A stretch of DNA of 64,000 bases from Oryzias latipes (lineage: Eukaryota > Chordata > Actinopteri > Beloniformes > Adrianichthyidae). Numbering within the stretch: position 1 is the stretch's first letter; every line of letters starts with the position of its first letter. The notes beneath the pieces were generated by a model. That model was not told where the DNA came from. It ran no database searches and saw only the letters and a program-made list of their open reading frames with translations. A program made the position numbers and the translations under genes. Location: NCBI RefSeq assembly GCF_002234675.1, contig NC_019867.2:20616184-20680183 (forward strand). The letters run 5' to 3'. Shown piece by piece: positions 45,563 to 57,200 of the stretch.

Positions 45563-46408
45563 CTGCCCCCACTTAAGAGGGTTAAGTGTCCCCACAATCC
45601 TCACACAGCTGAGAACCAAACAACACAGACAGCAAAAAACATGAACACACTGGCGGAAGACTCATGCTCACAATCCTGGGTTCCAACCACCCTAGCTGGG
45701 TTCGCACATCTGTTACTGACACAGTTCCGTGCCAGTATGTGCCCAACCAGCAGAATCAAACACCGTCCCCGCAGTGGTGGCAGCACCACCATCAGGGTGC
45801 ACGTCACCTTGGGGAAATAGACTCTTTTCGAGCAAAGAACTGCACATCAGCGGCGAAGGTCCCCAGGCATTCGTCATCTCTACGGCGACGAGACTCCAGC
45901 TGCTGTCGGTTCCGTTCTGTTGAACCCTGCTCTCCAAAACGTTGCTCTAATGCTGCTGTCAGTGCCGACAGGTCTCGCAGCTCCGCAAATGAGAGGTCCA
46001 GTAGTACCTGGGGTGTAGCGCTCTACAACGCCAGGCCTGGGTGTGTAACAAGTCTCCTTGGGACTCCAGCCCTCATAGCCGATCGCCAAGTTGAACTGAG
46101 ACAGGTGTGGTTCCAGTAGTGTTAAGCCATTGCATCGTGTAAGTTCGACTGGGCTGAGCTACATAATCACAGACGGTTCTGGACGGTCCATCACTGGCGT
46201 CGAAACCCGACTCGCAGGGACAGGCTGCAAATGACGGCTGGTGCTCGTACCATCAGGGAGATGATTTCGCCCTTGCTACTCCATTGTCCCAAGTTCCATT
46301 GTCCCTCCAGGATGTGAATTTGTTGCTCCATCTCAGCCATCTCTCGCTCTATGGCGTAGCTCTCCATGGCATAGCAGCATCAGCTAAGGATCCTACTTTT
46401 GACACCAA

Positions 46409-46701
46409 TGTAACGACCCAGCCAGTGCATCACGTTAACCGAGCTGCTAATTAAGTGGTTTCATTGGAGAGATGTCCATGCCCCATACACCGCACGACCC
46501 AGTCTCAGAGAGGCAGAAATAGGTAGAGAAACAAAATCGCCTTCTCAGCGTCAATGCCCATTTATTCGAACACACACAAACAGCCAAAGAGCATGGACGT
46601 CACTTCTGCTTCCAGCCCTCACACTCATGGTTTTCCCCATGATTCCCCACTTGCCTTGAGTCTTAGGGGCTGTAGGCGGGGCTAACCCCCAGGTCGCTAC
46701 A
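46409..46701 (-). repeat. 5' LTR of the short LTR element
   Basis: The upstream long terminal repeat in minus-strand reading; the likely primer-binding site lies at ~46,388-46,408. It would contain the element's promoter. Confidence 0.8.
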
Positions 46702-46885
46702 ATATGAATATGTGTTTCCAGTGGTGTCCAGAAAAAATATAGGCTGATGTAATTCCCACATATTTACATCCAAGATGCTCATTGCGGCATTGCCCGCACT
46801 GAGTTTTAAGTAACTCCACGGCCAATGTTTTTAGCACATATTAGCCTAATGCTAACCCATCTTTCGTTTCCTTGCAGCGAAGAAA
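46702..46885 (+). repeat. Direct repeat, first copy
   Basis: ATGTGTTTCCAGTGGTGTCC, GGCTGATGTAATTCCCACAT and CTAATGCTAACCCATCTT recur with changes at 47,945-48,130. It is possibly part of the Harbinger-related mosaic. Confidence 0.6.
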
Positions 46886-46984
46886 AAAGCACTGAGCGCA
46901 CAGATTAAAAAAACATATGAGAGAGCAGGCCCTGTATAATAATCATAACAGTAATAAAGCAGATTTAGAAGATTTAGATTTAGA

Positions 46985-47235
46985 ATTGTGGGATACCATT
47001 CCCTTTGCCTGTCTGGACAGATTTGGGTTTAACTGTGGGTTTTTGTCAAAATGTGTTTAGTTGTAGCTGTTTTACTGTGTTTTGCCAAATTATTTTGTCC
47101 TACTATGTTAAATTCTTTCTTCACCATGAGCGAGAGGAAGGGAGAGGATGATGAGCTTTTTTGGCACCCCTCCTACAGCATGCTGTTGTAAGAACTGAAG
47201 TTACAGTAAGAGTCATGATAAATGAGTGTTGCAAC
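46985..47235 (+). mobile_element. PIF/Harbinger-derived element, internal fragment
   Basis: TTGTGGGATACCATTCCCTT through GGAAGGGAGAGGATGATGAG and TGCTGTTGTAAGAACTGAAG follow copy 3 (43,845-44,085) closely. A matching terminal piece, GTGCCTTCAGGAAAACCCCC, appears at ~48,137-48,156, so the copy may be split by the C+G-rich block between. Confidence 0.65.
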
Positions 47236-47504
47236 CAGAGTTCACATTGAATCACAAGCAGCCTTTACATGGACTAAAGTAATCGAAACGAACACCTGAT
47301 TGTAATAAAAATATGTCAATGCAAACACGTTGCTCGTAACTCTCTTCCTCGTTCAGATCAAAATTTCTTTGGAGATAGGTGGGTTATGCCAATTATTGAT
47401 CCAACCGTTCTGCATGTAAACAATTCATTCCAATCGTGGGTCACAAGGACTCTGGTTTTACATCATGCATAGAAGGAGTTGTGCTCCAGAGATGGCATTG
47501 GAGC

Positions 47505-47910
47505 GCTAACAGGACCGACCGGCTGCTCCGCGAACGCCCGGTGCGATGCGCAGACGCCTCTGCAATCCACGGGCTCCTCGCCCCCGGAGAGAAGCGCTTC
47601 ATGTTCCCCGACGTCCGGACCCTGCGCGGTCCGGGCCCGGCTGCCGCAGGACCGAGCGAACCGTGTCTCTGAGCAGAGCAGCCGGACTTCTGTGTTTTTT
47701 TACTTTGTGTTTGAGGGGAAGGGAGGATGCTTTGTTACGTGTGCCCAATGTGTAGGAGGCTTCATACTGAGATCCGTCCCGCAGCTCTAGGTGAACGAGC
47801 TGCCGAACTCAGGAGAACTGTGTCTCCGGGTAGAATTTTGTCTCCGAGCAGAGCTCGATCCGCCAGCTCACACAGTGGCTTTGGGGCGGTGTGTGAGCTT
47901 TTCCAAGCAG
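47505..47910. other. C+G- and CpG-rich block, no identified gene
   Basis: Markedly richer in CpG than anything nearby, with CGCGAACGCCCGGTGCGATG and CGACGTCCGGACCCTGCGCG. Three overlapping plus-strand frames of 67-103 codons are open because of composition; none shows a known domain. It has the look of a CpG island or a transposon's regulatory region and lies between two copies of a direct repeat. Confidence 0.5.
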
Positions 47911-47944
47911 GAATGCCACTCAGTCCTTAGAAACACCAAACAAT

Positions 47945-48130
47945 CACCTGGATTTGTGTTTCCAGTCGTGTCCCGACTAAATAAAGGCTGATGTTATTCC
48001 CACATATTTACATGCAGCCAAGATGCACATTGCTGCATTGCCTGCTTGGATCTTATATTTATCCAAGGCTAAATGTTGTTAGCGCGTGTTAGCCTTCTCC
48101 TAACCCTTCTTCTGGCTTCACACTTAGTTT
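47945..48130 (+). repeat. Direct repeat, second copy
   Basis: Partner of 46,702-46,885; the shared words GTGTTTCCAGTCGTGTCC and TTCCCACATATTTACATGCA show small differences. Confidence 0.6.
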
Positions 48131-48156
48131 TAATGTGCCTTCAGGAAAACCCCCCT

Positions 48157-49473
48157 GGCCATGACTGAAGAGATCTTTCGTCACATGGTTTTGTTTACAA
48201 GCTTTGGTCTGTAACAGAACGGCCCTTTTGATACCAGTCTGAATACAGACCAAACACAAGGTTCAGGGCTTGATCTGGAACAAATCAAGCGGACGATGGG
48301 CAAATGATTATTCCAGTCTGAATACACTTGATATTTCATACATTTCCAAAAAACTCACTGCTAATTGCCTGAAGAGCAGACCTGCAGCCCACTGGACTCA
48401 TGGATATTGTCACCCACTAACCTGGACAGCAGGCATGCAAGATCTACAGCAAGACATCAATCAGCAGAAAATGCGCTTCTTTGAAGTGGGAGTGGATCCA
48501 AACTGAATTACACATCATCTCTTTAGAGCAGCCCCATATATTTGATTACACATGCCCCCTCACCCAGCACCCACACAGCACCTCTCGAGTTCAGAGCGGA
48601 CAGCACAGACCTGTTCTCTACTCCAGAATCTGGTACACTGTGTTTCAATATGTGCCCATCTGCCAGCTATTTACCTGATTACTTAAGTAGAGAATCTGCC
48701 AAGGGCAGCAGGTAAGCCTTTGACATTGTTCTGGCACTGGGTGAACATAGGAAATAATTAAATTAATATCTGTAAAATACATTCAACAGATATACATTTT
48801 ATCATCTTTTTTTTAATTGGGGAATCGTTTATAATTTTTTTGGGTAGGTACAAATAATTCTCTGCTGTTCTCATTATCCACTCAAGACAAAAGTGCTTAA
48901 AAATAAAGTCTTATAAGCACCGACTCCAAATCCACATCATGGCACACAGACCACCTTCTATTTCTGAGGAGACTAACCTCTAGTCCTTGCTTTTACTTGG
49001 GCTCATTATGGTGGAAGTGGGTTCTAAAGCCAGGAAGTTTCATGGCTTTCCAAATAAATCTTGCTAAATACAGCTGCAGTCCAAATTCCTCATCTTGTGT
49101 AGTCCTGCCCAGAGTTCTCAAAAGATGCCAAAGCTCTCAAAAGGCAGACATAAAAATCACATCTAATTTTGTTTTATGAAAAACAGTCTGAGAAATGAAC
49201 TAAGTAATTCAGATTCTTCAAAGAGACCTAAAAGTTACATACATATATGTATTGTTTCCACACTTAGATTAGAACCAGCTCGTGAAAAATGATCAAAAAC
49301 GGATGAGGCCCCTCGACATTTCTCCAGGTTGGGTGATTGACACAGGAGGTTTTCATGACCTCAATGTTCACAAGTCTAGACCCTCAACTTTGATTACATT
49401 TAGGGTAAATGCAGAAAAAGGGACACATGCAGGGTAATGTAGCCGGCTCCGATGGTTCAGTGTGTGTTCTTAC
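48157..49473. other. No gene recognised
   Basis: A fragment of MITE family A (CAGTCTGAATACA at 48,235 and 48,317) is followed by unassigned DNA. No exon with good splice signals was seen. Confidence 0.4.
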
Positions 49474-49555
49474 CACATTTAAAGATCCTCAGGTTGTGGA
49501 TGAACAGGAACTTGTCAGTGAACATAAACAAGTCTCTTGACTTGCATCCGCTGAA
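49474..49555 (-). CDS. Possible internal exon, unidentified gene
   Basis: On the minus strand GTATTTCAG precedes 49,555 and GTAAGAAC follows 49,474, good acceptor and donor. One frame is open throughout and reads FSGCKSRDLFMFTDKF then LFIHNLRIFKCG, protein-like in composition. The family is not recognised. It may pair with the coding-looking stretch at 49,590-49,800 on the same strand. It could also be chance. Confidence 0.25.
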
Positions 49556-49589
49556 CTGAAATACCCCACACCCCTCCCATTCCCACCCC

Positions 49590-49800
49590 CAAACACCCCA
49601 TCTCCTTGTGCAGTGTGGCGTCAGCTGCAATGAGCTCCAGATGTGGCCTGGCACCCTTCCAGTCACGGCATGGATGTGGTTTGAAGGTAATTTGGAAACA
49701 CCACCCACCAGCAGCATCCAATGAGAGTTTCTCAAACTGTGTCGAGAACTTTTCGACGAGAGTTTGTATTTCTGTGGAAATCATAGGGACATCCATGAAA
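49590..49800 (-). CDS. Possible exon, unidentified minus-strand gene
   Basis: A minus-strand frame reads MDVPMISTEIQTLVEKFSTQ, then FEKLSLDAAGGWCFQITFKP and RPHLELIAADATLHKE. The residue pattern looks like an amphipathic helix followed by a folded segment rather than random translation, and acceptors CCTCTCAG or TTTCCACAG are available upstream. No strong donor is visible at the 3' edge (a weak ATGGG/GTGTTTG exists). The family is unknown to me. Confidence 0.25.
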
Positions 49801-49881
49801 AGACTGAGAGGACTCATGCAGAGGTGTGACATGCCAGCATGGGTTAAGTGTCAAATGTGTTGTGTGACTGATGCTCTGTAA

Positions 49882-51349
49882 AGGTTCCTCAATGGCAGAA
49901 ACCCATACTTTATGTTTGTAACAGTTTAGTTTATTGGTTAGTTCAGACTGGCTTGGAAAACTTCCAGCTTAGGTCAAAACAGCAGGACTAAAGATGGTGC
50001 TTAACTGAGTAAAAAGAAGAAAAAAGTCGCTATTTTGCTCAAGTCAGGGGGAAACTTCACACGTTTTTGTTAGTTTTCCAGAGACTGAGCTTTATCAAAG
50101 CATTGATTGCATTCACAGGGTAGACCAATGTCCTTCAGTGATATCAGCCGAGAGTTACTCCTCATGCCCTCCTCTCTAACCAACAATAAACTGTTAAATT
50201 TTCCAGCAGTATCCTAGGAGGATGGGATGAGATCATTGTTAGCTGCGACAACGTTCATTTGGTACATTAGAAACCCGTTGTCGTTTACTTAATGCAATGT
50301 CGCCCCCTACTGCCAGACTGAAAACAACAACAAACATCTGAAAGCTTTGGCAACAAAAACCGTCATGTTCACAGAGATTACAAATACCCATGCTGCATTA
50401 TAGTTTCTTTGAGTAACAAAAAGCTTTAATTTGATATGAACATAAATATAAAGAGATTTAATGTAGAGAACGTTTGTTTATCTTGAGGTATTCATTCCCA
50501 CAAGACACAAACTAAATCAACAGATGTCTTTGTTCTCAACAAACTTTTGTTTCCTTTGCCTAAAAATGTGGATCTATTCATTTTCTGTTACTTTAAGTTT
50601 CTGCAACTATGCTCAGTGTTTGAGATGTGCGCTGTAGGTAAACTTTATTTCTGCAGCAGTTTTAACCGAATAAAATCAGTAAGTGTCTCACTATGGTTAA
50701 AAGGACAAGTGAAACATTATTGGAATTTTACTATAAAACAAAATCTTACAGCAGATATAATACATTTTTCTAAAATTGATTACTTTTTTCCTAAAAAAAT
50801 TTTAATGCATTTTATTTTAAAAGTGCCCTTTCAGGACTCTCAAGACAACAGTACAAATAAAACAGGTAAAAGATAATAAAAACAAATAAAAGAGACAGAA
50901 ATGGTGAGGAGGTGTCAAAAAAGTGATTTCCTGAACTGATGGGTTTTGAGTTAAGATTTGAATAGGGACAGCCAGTTTTCAGTTAGAGGGCACCATGAGG
51001 CCTTACAGTTCTGCTTTTGAGATTTACATACAGTGGAGACAGTGTCTTTTTCCATGTCATGGACCAGCCTTTATGATGTTTGAAGAATAACATTCTCTTG
51101 ACATGGGTGGCTGGTACTCCATAAGAAGTAAGACATTTTGTAATATATGCTGGTCTGCAAAGGCAAGAGCCTCGTTGGCTGTGACATTTTAAAAGCTCAA
51201 GCTCAGCATTTCTGCATACTCCTTCAATAAAGTAAGTGTTGCATAGGCATAGCATGATAGCATTGGTACACCGTGACGGCACAGCAGCGATTGCAAAAAT
51301 TGGTTCTTCTTTTGAGCTGAATGAAGATGAACAGAACTTCATGTTTGCA
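49882..51349. other. No gene recognised
   Basis: AT-rich non-coding DNA. Open frames at 50,547-50,876 (plus) and 50,983-51,342 (minus) show no known motif. Confidence 0.4.
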
Positions 51350-51960
51350 GTTAAAGACCCACTCCAATGAAAATTGTGTGTTCTTGTGGCATTTCTTTAT
51401 CCAGATCATTGAGAATCAGGAAAAGACGAAAAAAAAATTTTAAAGAGAAAAGTTTGAAAGAGAGGTTATTTTTGACATAAAAAAATACGATGGGCGGGCC
51501 ACAAGCTCCCTGCTCCACTCCATTCTAATGAATCCACTTGTAGACATTTTCCTCGCAACTTCTCCCGCACGTATTTAGAAAATTACGGGCAAAGTCACTT
51601 TCTTTGTGCCGTTTCCTTTTATGTACAACAACCAGTGCTGGTTGCTGGTGCAATGTAGCCTAAATTAAATAAAATATTAATTAATTAAATTCATGTAATT
51701 CAAAACATTTTTCACAGGCTTATCAAAGTTCTTTTTATTAAACGGCAGGGTCTGGTACACACATTTGTTTTGTCATTCCACACATTGTTCAAAAGGTGTC
51801 AATTTGGAACCAATAATAATATGTAACTTTTCACTATTTCTTTAGCACCAAAGATAAACTTTTGAGAATAGACGGTCAGTCGGTGTCGTCTGTGGCCCCG
51901 CTTGGGTCAAGCTCTGCAGGATTACTCAGCTCAGCACCAATGGCCACGCCCACGTAGAGG
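51350..51960 (+). mobile_element. TTAA-type DNA element (family B), decayed copy
   Basis: Begins GTTAAAGACCCACTCCAATG, like the left ends at 37,262 and 56,552, and contains CGATGGGCGGGCCACAAGCT and CACTCCATTCTAATGAATCC. The right boundary is not clear. No coding capacity recognised. Confidence 0.4.
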
Positions 51961-52150
51961 AGATTTTGGAAACAGTAGCTTCAGATAAACATGAAATATG
52001 GCTTTTTGAGACATTTAGGTTGTGTGATTTTAGTTTAAAACTTCTTAATTATAATTAAAACACCATTGGGAACGTTGTTTTTTTTTAATCGTCATAACTT
52101 TAATACTTTAGCATTCATTAGCTATGATGTTATCGTTATTTACCATTCAG

Positions 52151-52306
52151 ACACTGGTCCCCTTCAGTCCTGCAAACCGTCAGGCATTGCTGAGGCAGCA
52201 TCTGGAGCCAAAAGCTCGAAACAATAAGGTTCTGGACCTTGAGCACCTGCCTCGGGAAATGCTGAAGGAGAAAAATCCTAAACCTCCACAGAAAGTTCTA
52301 TGGTAA
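52151..52306 (+). CDS. Candidate terminal coding exon, unidentified gene
   Basis: Follows an acceptor (TTACCATTCAG) and ends in TAA at 52,304. The 51 codons read TLVPFSPANRQALLRQHLEP, then KARNNKVLDLEHLPREML and KEKNPKPPQKVLW: charged, low in rare residues and unlike random translation. It would be the C-terminus of a plus-strand gene whose earlier exons I could not locate, convergent with ankrd39, whose stop is ~410 bp away. I do not recognise the protein. An upstream in-frame ATG (52,124) exists but sits in the apparent polypyrimidine region. Confidence 0.4.
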   Translation, partial: TLVPFSPANRQALLRQHLEPKARNNKVLDLEHLPREMLKEKNPKPPQKVLW

Positions 52307-52717
52307 AACTGGCATCAATTTCCTCTGTATCACTCTCCATTACTGAAGATGCAGCAGGACTGTATGTTACCTCAAGCTAATCTCAGTGTCGCTGTCAATC
52401 ACAGATTCAGACCACACCTCCCCAGCTAAACCCCATTTGGCATCTTCAAATCTGGCCTGAGAGTGGAGTCAGCCTCCAACTGTGCTGTTGTGTTACCGTT
52501 TAAGAAGTAAGACTTGTCATTACTGTGTGGGTCTGCTGAGGGATGGCATTGACTAAACACACCTAATATAGGTAATTAGCAGCAGGTAGACATATAGATG
52601 TTTGGATGATAAATCTTGAGGAAAAGGGCTGAACACCACTAGGGTGAAGTGATAAAAAACAAGTTGCAAGATCTCTGTAATTAGGGATCCAAATTCTGGC
52701 AGAGTAAGAACCAGTCA

Positions 52718-53564
52718 TCACAGAGGTGGTTTAAGGAGATCCTGCAGGTCTGCATGTTTAGCCAGCTGGTAGGGTAGTTGAAGCCTCTTGTTTGCCCGAC
52801 TGCAGAGAGCTGGACAATGCTCCACAAGCAGCTGACACACCTCTTTATGACCTTGTTCTGCTGCCTACACGCATTAAATAGAAAAATGAAAACGGGTATA
52901 GATTATAACCTCAAGCTGTTTCTATGAAATGCTTTCATTTTATAATTCCTGCACCTTATGCAAGGCAGAAGCACCATCATTGTCACAAAGTCCGGGGTCT
53001 GCTCCATGATGCAGAATGAGTCTGACCACATCTAGATGGCCGCAGTACGCTGCTCTGTGCAGTGGCGTGGCCCCGCCTCGCGTCTGAGGTGATGCACAGG
53101 CGCCATTCTCCAGAAGAATCTTGCAAACAGCCAGATGACCATTCCGGCTGCTGTAATGCTATGAAAGAGGCAACAAATAGGAAAAGATGACAATTGTAGT
53201 GCAAACCAATAAAACCACCGATTAGCTCTCCAAAAACACTCACCAGAGCTGTGTACCCTGATGAATCTCTCAGGTTTGGATCAGTACCTTTGTCGATGAA
53301 AGACTTGACTCTGTCCAAGTCCCCATCCACTGCTGCAGACCAGATTCCTGCAGACCAGGTATTAAAACTGATTAGAAAACTGGTTACCCAAGTCAATGAA
53401 GGAGTTAGTTTAGGAAACAACCATTTAAACTGTCTGGTAAACAGTTTAGTACTTAGACGTGAAGGCAAACCTCGCTCAAAGTCCATTTCATCGAGAGTTT
53501 GATGAACACTGTGAGAAGAAACAGAATGGGAGCCACACGAACACTGTTGTTCCAAATTAAACAT
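52718..53564 (-). CDS. ankrd39: Ankyrin repeat domain-containing protein 39
   Basis: Four exons on the minus strand: 53,564-53,471, 53,347-53,244, 53,158-52,955 and 52,864-52,718, all with GT-AG borders and matching phase, giving 549 nt and 182 aa (about 183 in human). The signature near the N-terminus is [20 protein letters not shown]. Ankyrin repeats follow: [80 protein letters not shown]. The protein is almost entirely ankyrin repeats, a protein-binding scaffold; its cellular partner is not evident from sequence. I chose the start at 53,564 (MFNLEQQ) because it matches the family length; an in-frame ATG at 53,594 would add 10 residues. It is head to head with kctd9. Confidence 0.93.
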
Positions 53565-54287
53565 TGTGTTGAATGACACCAAGTGACCAACCAAGCTATT
53601 TAAAATCAGGAAAGCTCACGTTAGCTTGAACAGAGCTAACATACAACGTTAATGTCATTGTTAGAAGAGCAGAAACGTGATATTTCTAGTCAAACAGGAC
53701 AGCATGGTCTAGAAAGACTCAACGAAACATTAGCAACGAAAAGCAAAGTGCCAATAGAACGAACGCATGGAACGTAATGACGTAAAGCCAGATGACCAAT
53801 GGCTGACTTGTAGGCAGGAAGATACTTTACATGCTATCGGAAAGTTCTCAATTTTCTCTTAATATTGGTTACGATAAATAAAGAATAATATATATATATT
53901 TTAAATCAAGTGTTTCTTATTGATAAGCATTTTGAGCGTTCAGCTGTAGAATTTTCCTGTAGCTAAGATTTGTTACAGTTTGATAAATAAAATATATTTA
54001 GACACCCTATTTTAACTAAAAACAAAAATCGTAATTGTGATTTGAGAACAAAAATGCTATTAAAACAAAGTTCTGCTAAAAAAACATTTAAAATGTTTAC
54101 CACTTTAAAAAAAACAGTTGATAAAAAATAATTTTTAAAAAATCCCAGACATCATGAACGCGTCTTTTGTCTCGTGTTGTCGGATGCAGTTAGCTGGTCA
54201 GTCAGGAAACAAGCTGCTAGCTGGTAGAAACAACGTTTTTTTTATCAAATAAAATTTAGATTTATCCACAACCAAAGCGTTCAAAGA
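53565..54287. promoter_or_regulatory. Shared upstream region of ankrd39 and kctd9
   Basis: 723 bp separate the two divergent start codons. It holds TGACGTAA (53,778-53,785), a CRE/ATF-like site, and CCAAT (53,796-53,800), both close to the ankrd39 side, and no obvious TATA box. That combination is usual in housekeeping bidirectional promoters. The middle is AT-rich, with (TA)n at ~53,888. Transcription start sites are not visible from sequence. Confidence 0.5.
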
Positions 54288-57200
54288 ATGAGAAGAGTTA
54301 CCCTATTTGTTAACGGGACACCTAAAAATGGCAAGGTGGGTTTAAACAAAGGGGTAAATTATGTTTCTGACTGTTGGCTCCTGGGCCGCGGAATGACCGC
54401 TGAATCACATAAACTTATGCTAGTTTAAGTATCCGGCAGTTATGTAGAGGGACTTTTATCTGTGTTGGTTTTGTTTTGTGTTTCTGTCCAGGTGGTAGCA
54501 GTCTACGGAACTTTGCCTGATTTATTATCTGTCGCAAGCAGTAAGCTAGGAATCAAAGCTTGTTGTTTATACAATGGGAGAGGTGGTCTTATAGATGACA
54601 TTGCATTAATACGGTAAGTTCCTGTCAGTTTAAGCATGTTGATGTCTTAATACTAGGGCTGGTTATCACTGTCAAGATAGGAAACTGATTACATTTTAAT
54701 TTACAAGATATGATTTAAAACAAATTGATTACATATCGATTTTTTAAATAAATGATTTTACTTCTACCCCTCCCCCCACATACATAGTCATTTATAATGA
54801 GATGAGAAGGATCTGTTATTAATAAAATGTGTGATTATTGAATTAAAAGTTAACAAAGATCTTTTTGTATGAAAACATTTACAAATCCCGGAAAGCGATC
54901 CTTGAATTGGACATAACAATAGATATTGCATGTTTTAGTAAAAATTCATTGAAATTATTGATTTATGATTCATATCCCTTTTTATTCCTAAATTGTTGAA
55001 CCCCATAACTGTCTGTAATTCTTGAAACAGAGATGACGATGTGCTGTATGTGTCAGAGGGAGATCCATTCGTTGGTGAGGTTTCTTTGCTTCATATATTT
55101 TACGTTCTTCTACTAGTGTCCATAATGTTTCGATCCATCTTTCCTATTATAACCTTGCGGCAGGCCTTCAGAATGAAGTTAAGGTTACATCTGAGCGGCT
55201 GGGAGTACACACCGATTGGCTGACCCTCAATATTGGGGGGCGTCTATTCACCACTACCAGGTAGAATTGGCTAAATTATTGTTGCAAGTCAGTTTTGTTA
55301 TGCTAAATGTCTTTTTTTTTGTGCAGAAGCACTCTAGTCAGCAAGGAGCCAGATAGCATGCTTGCTCACATGTTCCGGGAGAAAGGTACTTCAGAAAAGC
55401 AGATGGTTACGTTTTCTACTGTTATTTTATCTGTCATCTTAAATGAGTTTTGTCCACCTCCAGATGTGTGGGGTAACAAGCAGGACGAGCATGGGGCCTA
55501 CTTAATCGACCGCAGCCCTGAATACTTTGAGCCCATTCTCAACTATCTAAGACACGGCCAGCTTATTATCAATGAAGGGATCAATGTAAGAGGTAAGTAT
55601 TTGGACAAGCCCTGAAGAATCAAGTGTCTTTGAATGGCTCCACAGAGCGTTATGGCCAGAGGATGAACAGAACTTTGCTTTGTTTTTGTCCGAGATGCCC
55701 CACACAGAAACAACTTGTGCTTTTCTTTTCAAATCTCAAAGAACGAGTGTGGGGGCTCGACTGTTTTATTTATTTATTTTTATTTTTGCAATAAAAACAT
55801 TTCGTTTGCAGAATATCAGCGAATTAATTAGCTTGGGGAAAAAAAGAAGTTTCTCTAATAAATGTCTTTAAGGAGTCCTTGAGGAGGCACGCTTCTTTGG
55901 GATTGAAAAACTGGCTGAACAGCTGGAAGTAACCATTAAGGTGATATAAATGCGCTGCAGATGAGTCTGATCCTGACTCCTGTTGGTTTTGACTCACATA
56001 TTTTTGCTTTTATAAAAAGAACTTGCAGCCTCCTGAGGACCATTCTCCCATTTCCCGGAAAGAGTTTGTTCGCTTCCTCATGGCAACACCCACCAAATCG
56101 GAGCTCCGCTGTCAGGTAACGCTGCGCAGGAATGTTTGCGACGTTTCCTTTAGGAGGTATGCTGACATGCTGCTCTGATTCTTCTTATAGGGACTGAACT
56201 TCAGCGGCGGGGATCTGTCTCGGCTCGATCTACGCTACATAAATTTCAAGATGGCCAACCTGAGCCGCTGCAACCTGTCACATGCTAATCTGTGCTGCTC
56301 TAATCTTGAGCGGGCTGACCTTTCTGGAGCCATCTTGGATGTAAGGGTCCAGAAGCTCTTTCAAACATCCATATGTGGAGTATGAACATCGTCCTTTACC
56401 AATAGTGACAGCTAAGCCAATCCATTTTTAAACTGATTTTTTAGGTGATTACAGTTCAGAAAACCCCACCCCACCCAAAAAAAATGAAAAAGAAAATAAC
56501 TTCCTTGACTTTTCTTTACTTTTTTTTAAGCACAAATGCATACGGTAGCTTTAAAGTCACACTCTGATCATCTTTTGAGTTATTGTTCCCAGTGGTCTTT
56601 TAATCATGATTATGATCACACTTCTGAGTTGATGCACAGCAACCCCACTCCTCTTCCCCCTCCCCATTGCCCTGTTGACTCGCTCCCCCACTAGCTTTCA
56701 GACTCTCACACACCCAACCGACATTAGCAGTACAACAAAAATGGCGAGCAATATCAGAGTTATCCAGCCGTACAGTTTTGAGCCAGATACCAGCTCTGAC
56801 GAGGAAAACGAAGACCCGCCAAATGTGGGTTAAATTTCAGTTTGGCTGGTAGAAAATTAGTTTCACTAGCCACTTGGGGAGGTGAAGCATCTGGGGGGCT
56901 CAAACTCACAACCATGACTCCCCCACTCGGCTACCACAAACATCCATCGTAGAGTTGGTTCAAACTGTAAATTCTGACCTTATTGTGCGAGGAGGTGCAT
57001 TCAAGGACTGCATTGAATTTCCATACTTCAGCTGCATTCAGGTCCACTGGTAATTTCTATCTTTGGCTCACACTGACCTCAACCAACACAAACACACACT
57101 CAATTGTTGCTCCATGTCATTGAACTTTTTGAAATGACTAAGACTCACAACTACAACACACTGATCTGTAAAAAAAATACACAATGATAAAAAAAACCTT

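Larger units (their letters stand above)
45273..46701 (-). mobile_element. Short non-autonomous LTR retrotransposon, 1.43 kb
   Basis: Two direct repeats, 45,273-45,562 and 46,409-46,701, both run from TGTAACGACCCAG to AGGTCGCTACA on the plus strand and share long identical stretches such as CCCATTTATTCGAACACACA. Read on the minus strand, the right copy is the 5' LTR, followed by TTGGTGTCAAAAGTAGGAT, placed like a tRNA primer-binding site. Before the left LTR is AAGTGGGGGCAG, a polypurine tract. Only ~846 bp separate the LTRs, and no RT, integrase or clear gag is present, so it needs another element's enzymes. Flanking 4- or 5-mers do not match exactly. The two LTRs differ at many positions, so the insertion is not young. 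Confidence 0.8.

Noticed and set aside
47479..47790. 103-codon plus-strand frame and overlapping neighbours
   Set aside because: Three overlapping frames are open only because the DNA is C+G-rich; composition, not coding.
52983..53594. Single 203-codon minus-strand frame as an unspliced ankyrin gene
   Set aside because: It reads through two introns by chance; proper GT-AG splicing restores the 182-residue ANKRD39 with continuous ankyrin repeats.
55307..55615. 102-codon plus-strand frame as a separate BTB gene
   Set aside because: It joins kctd9 exons 5 and 6 through their short intron and runs past the exon 6 donor.
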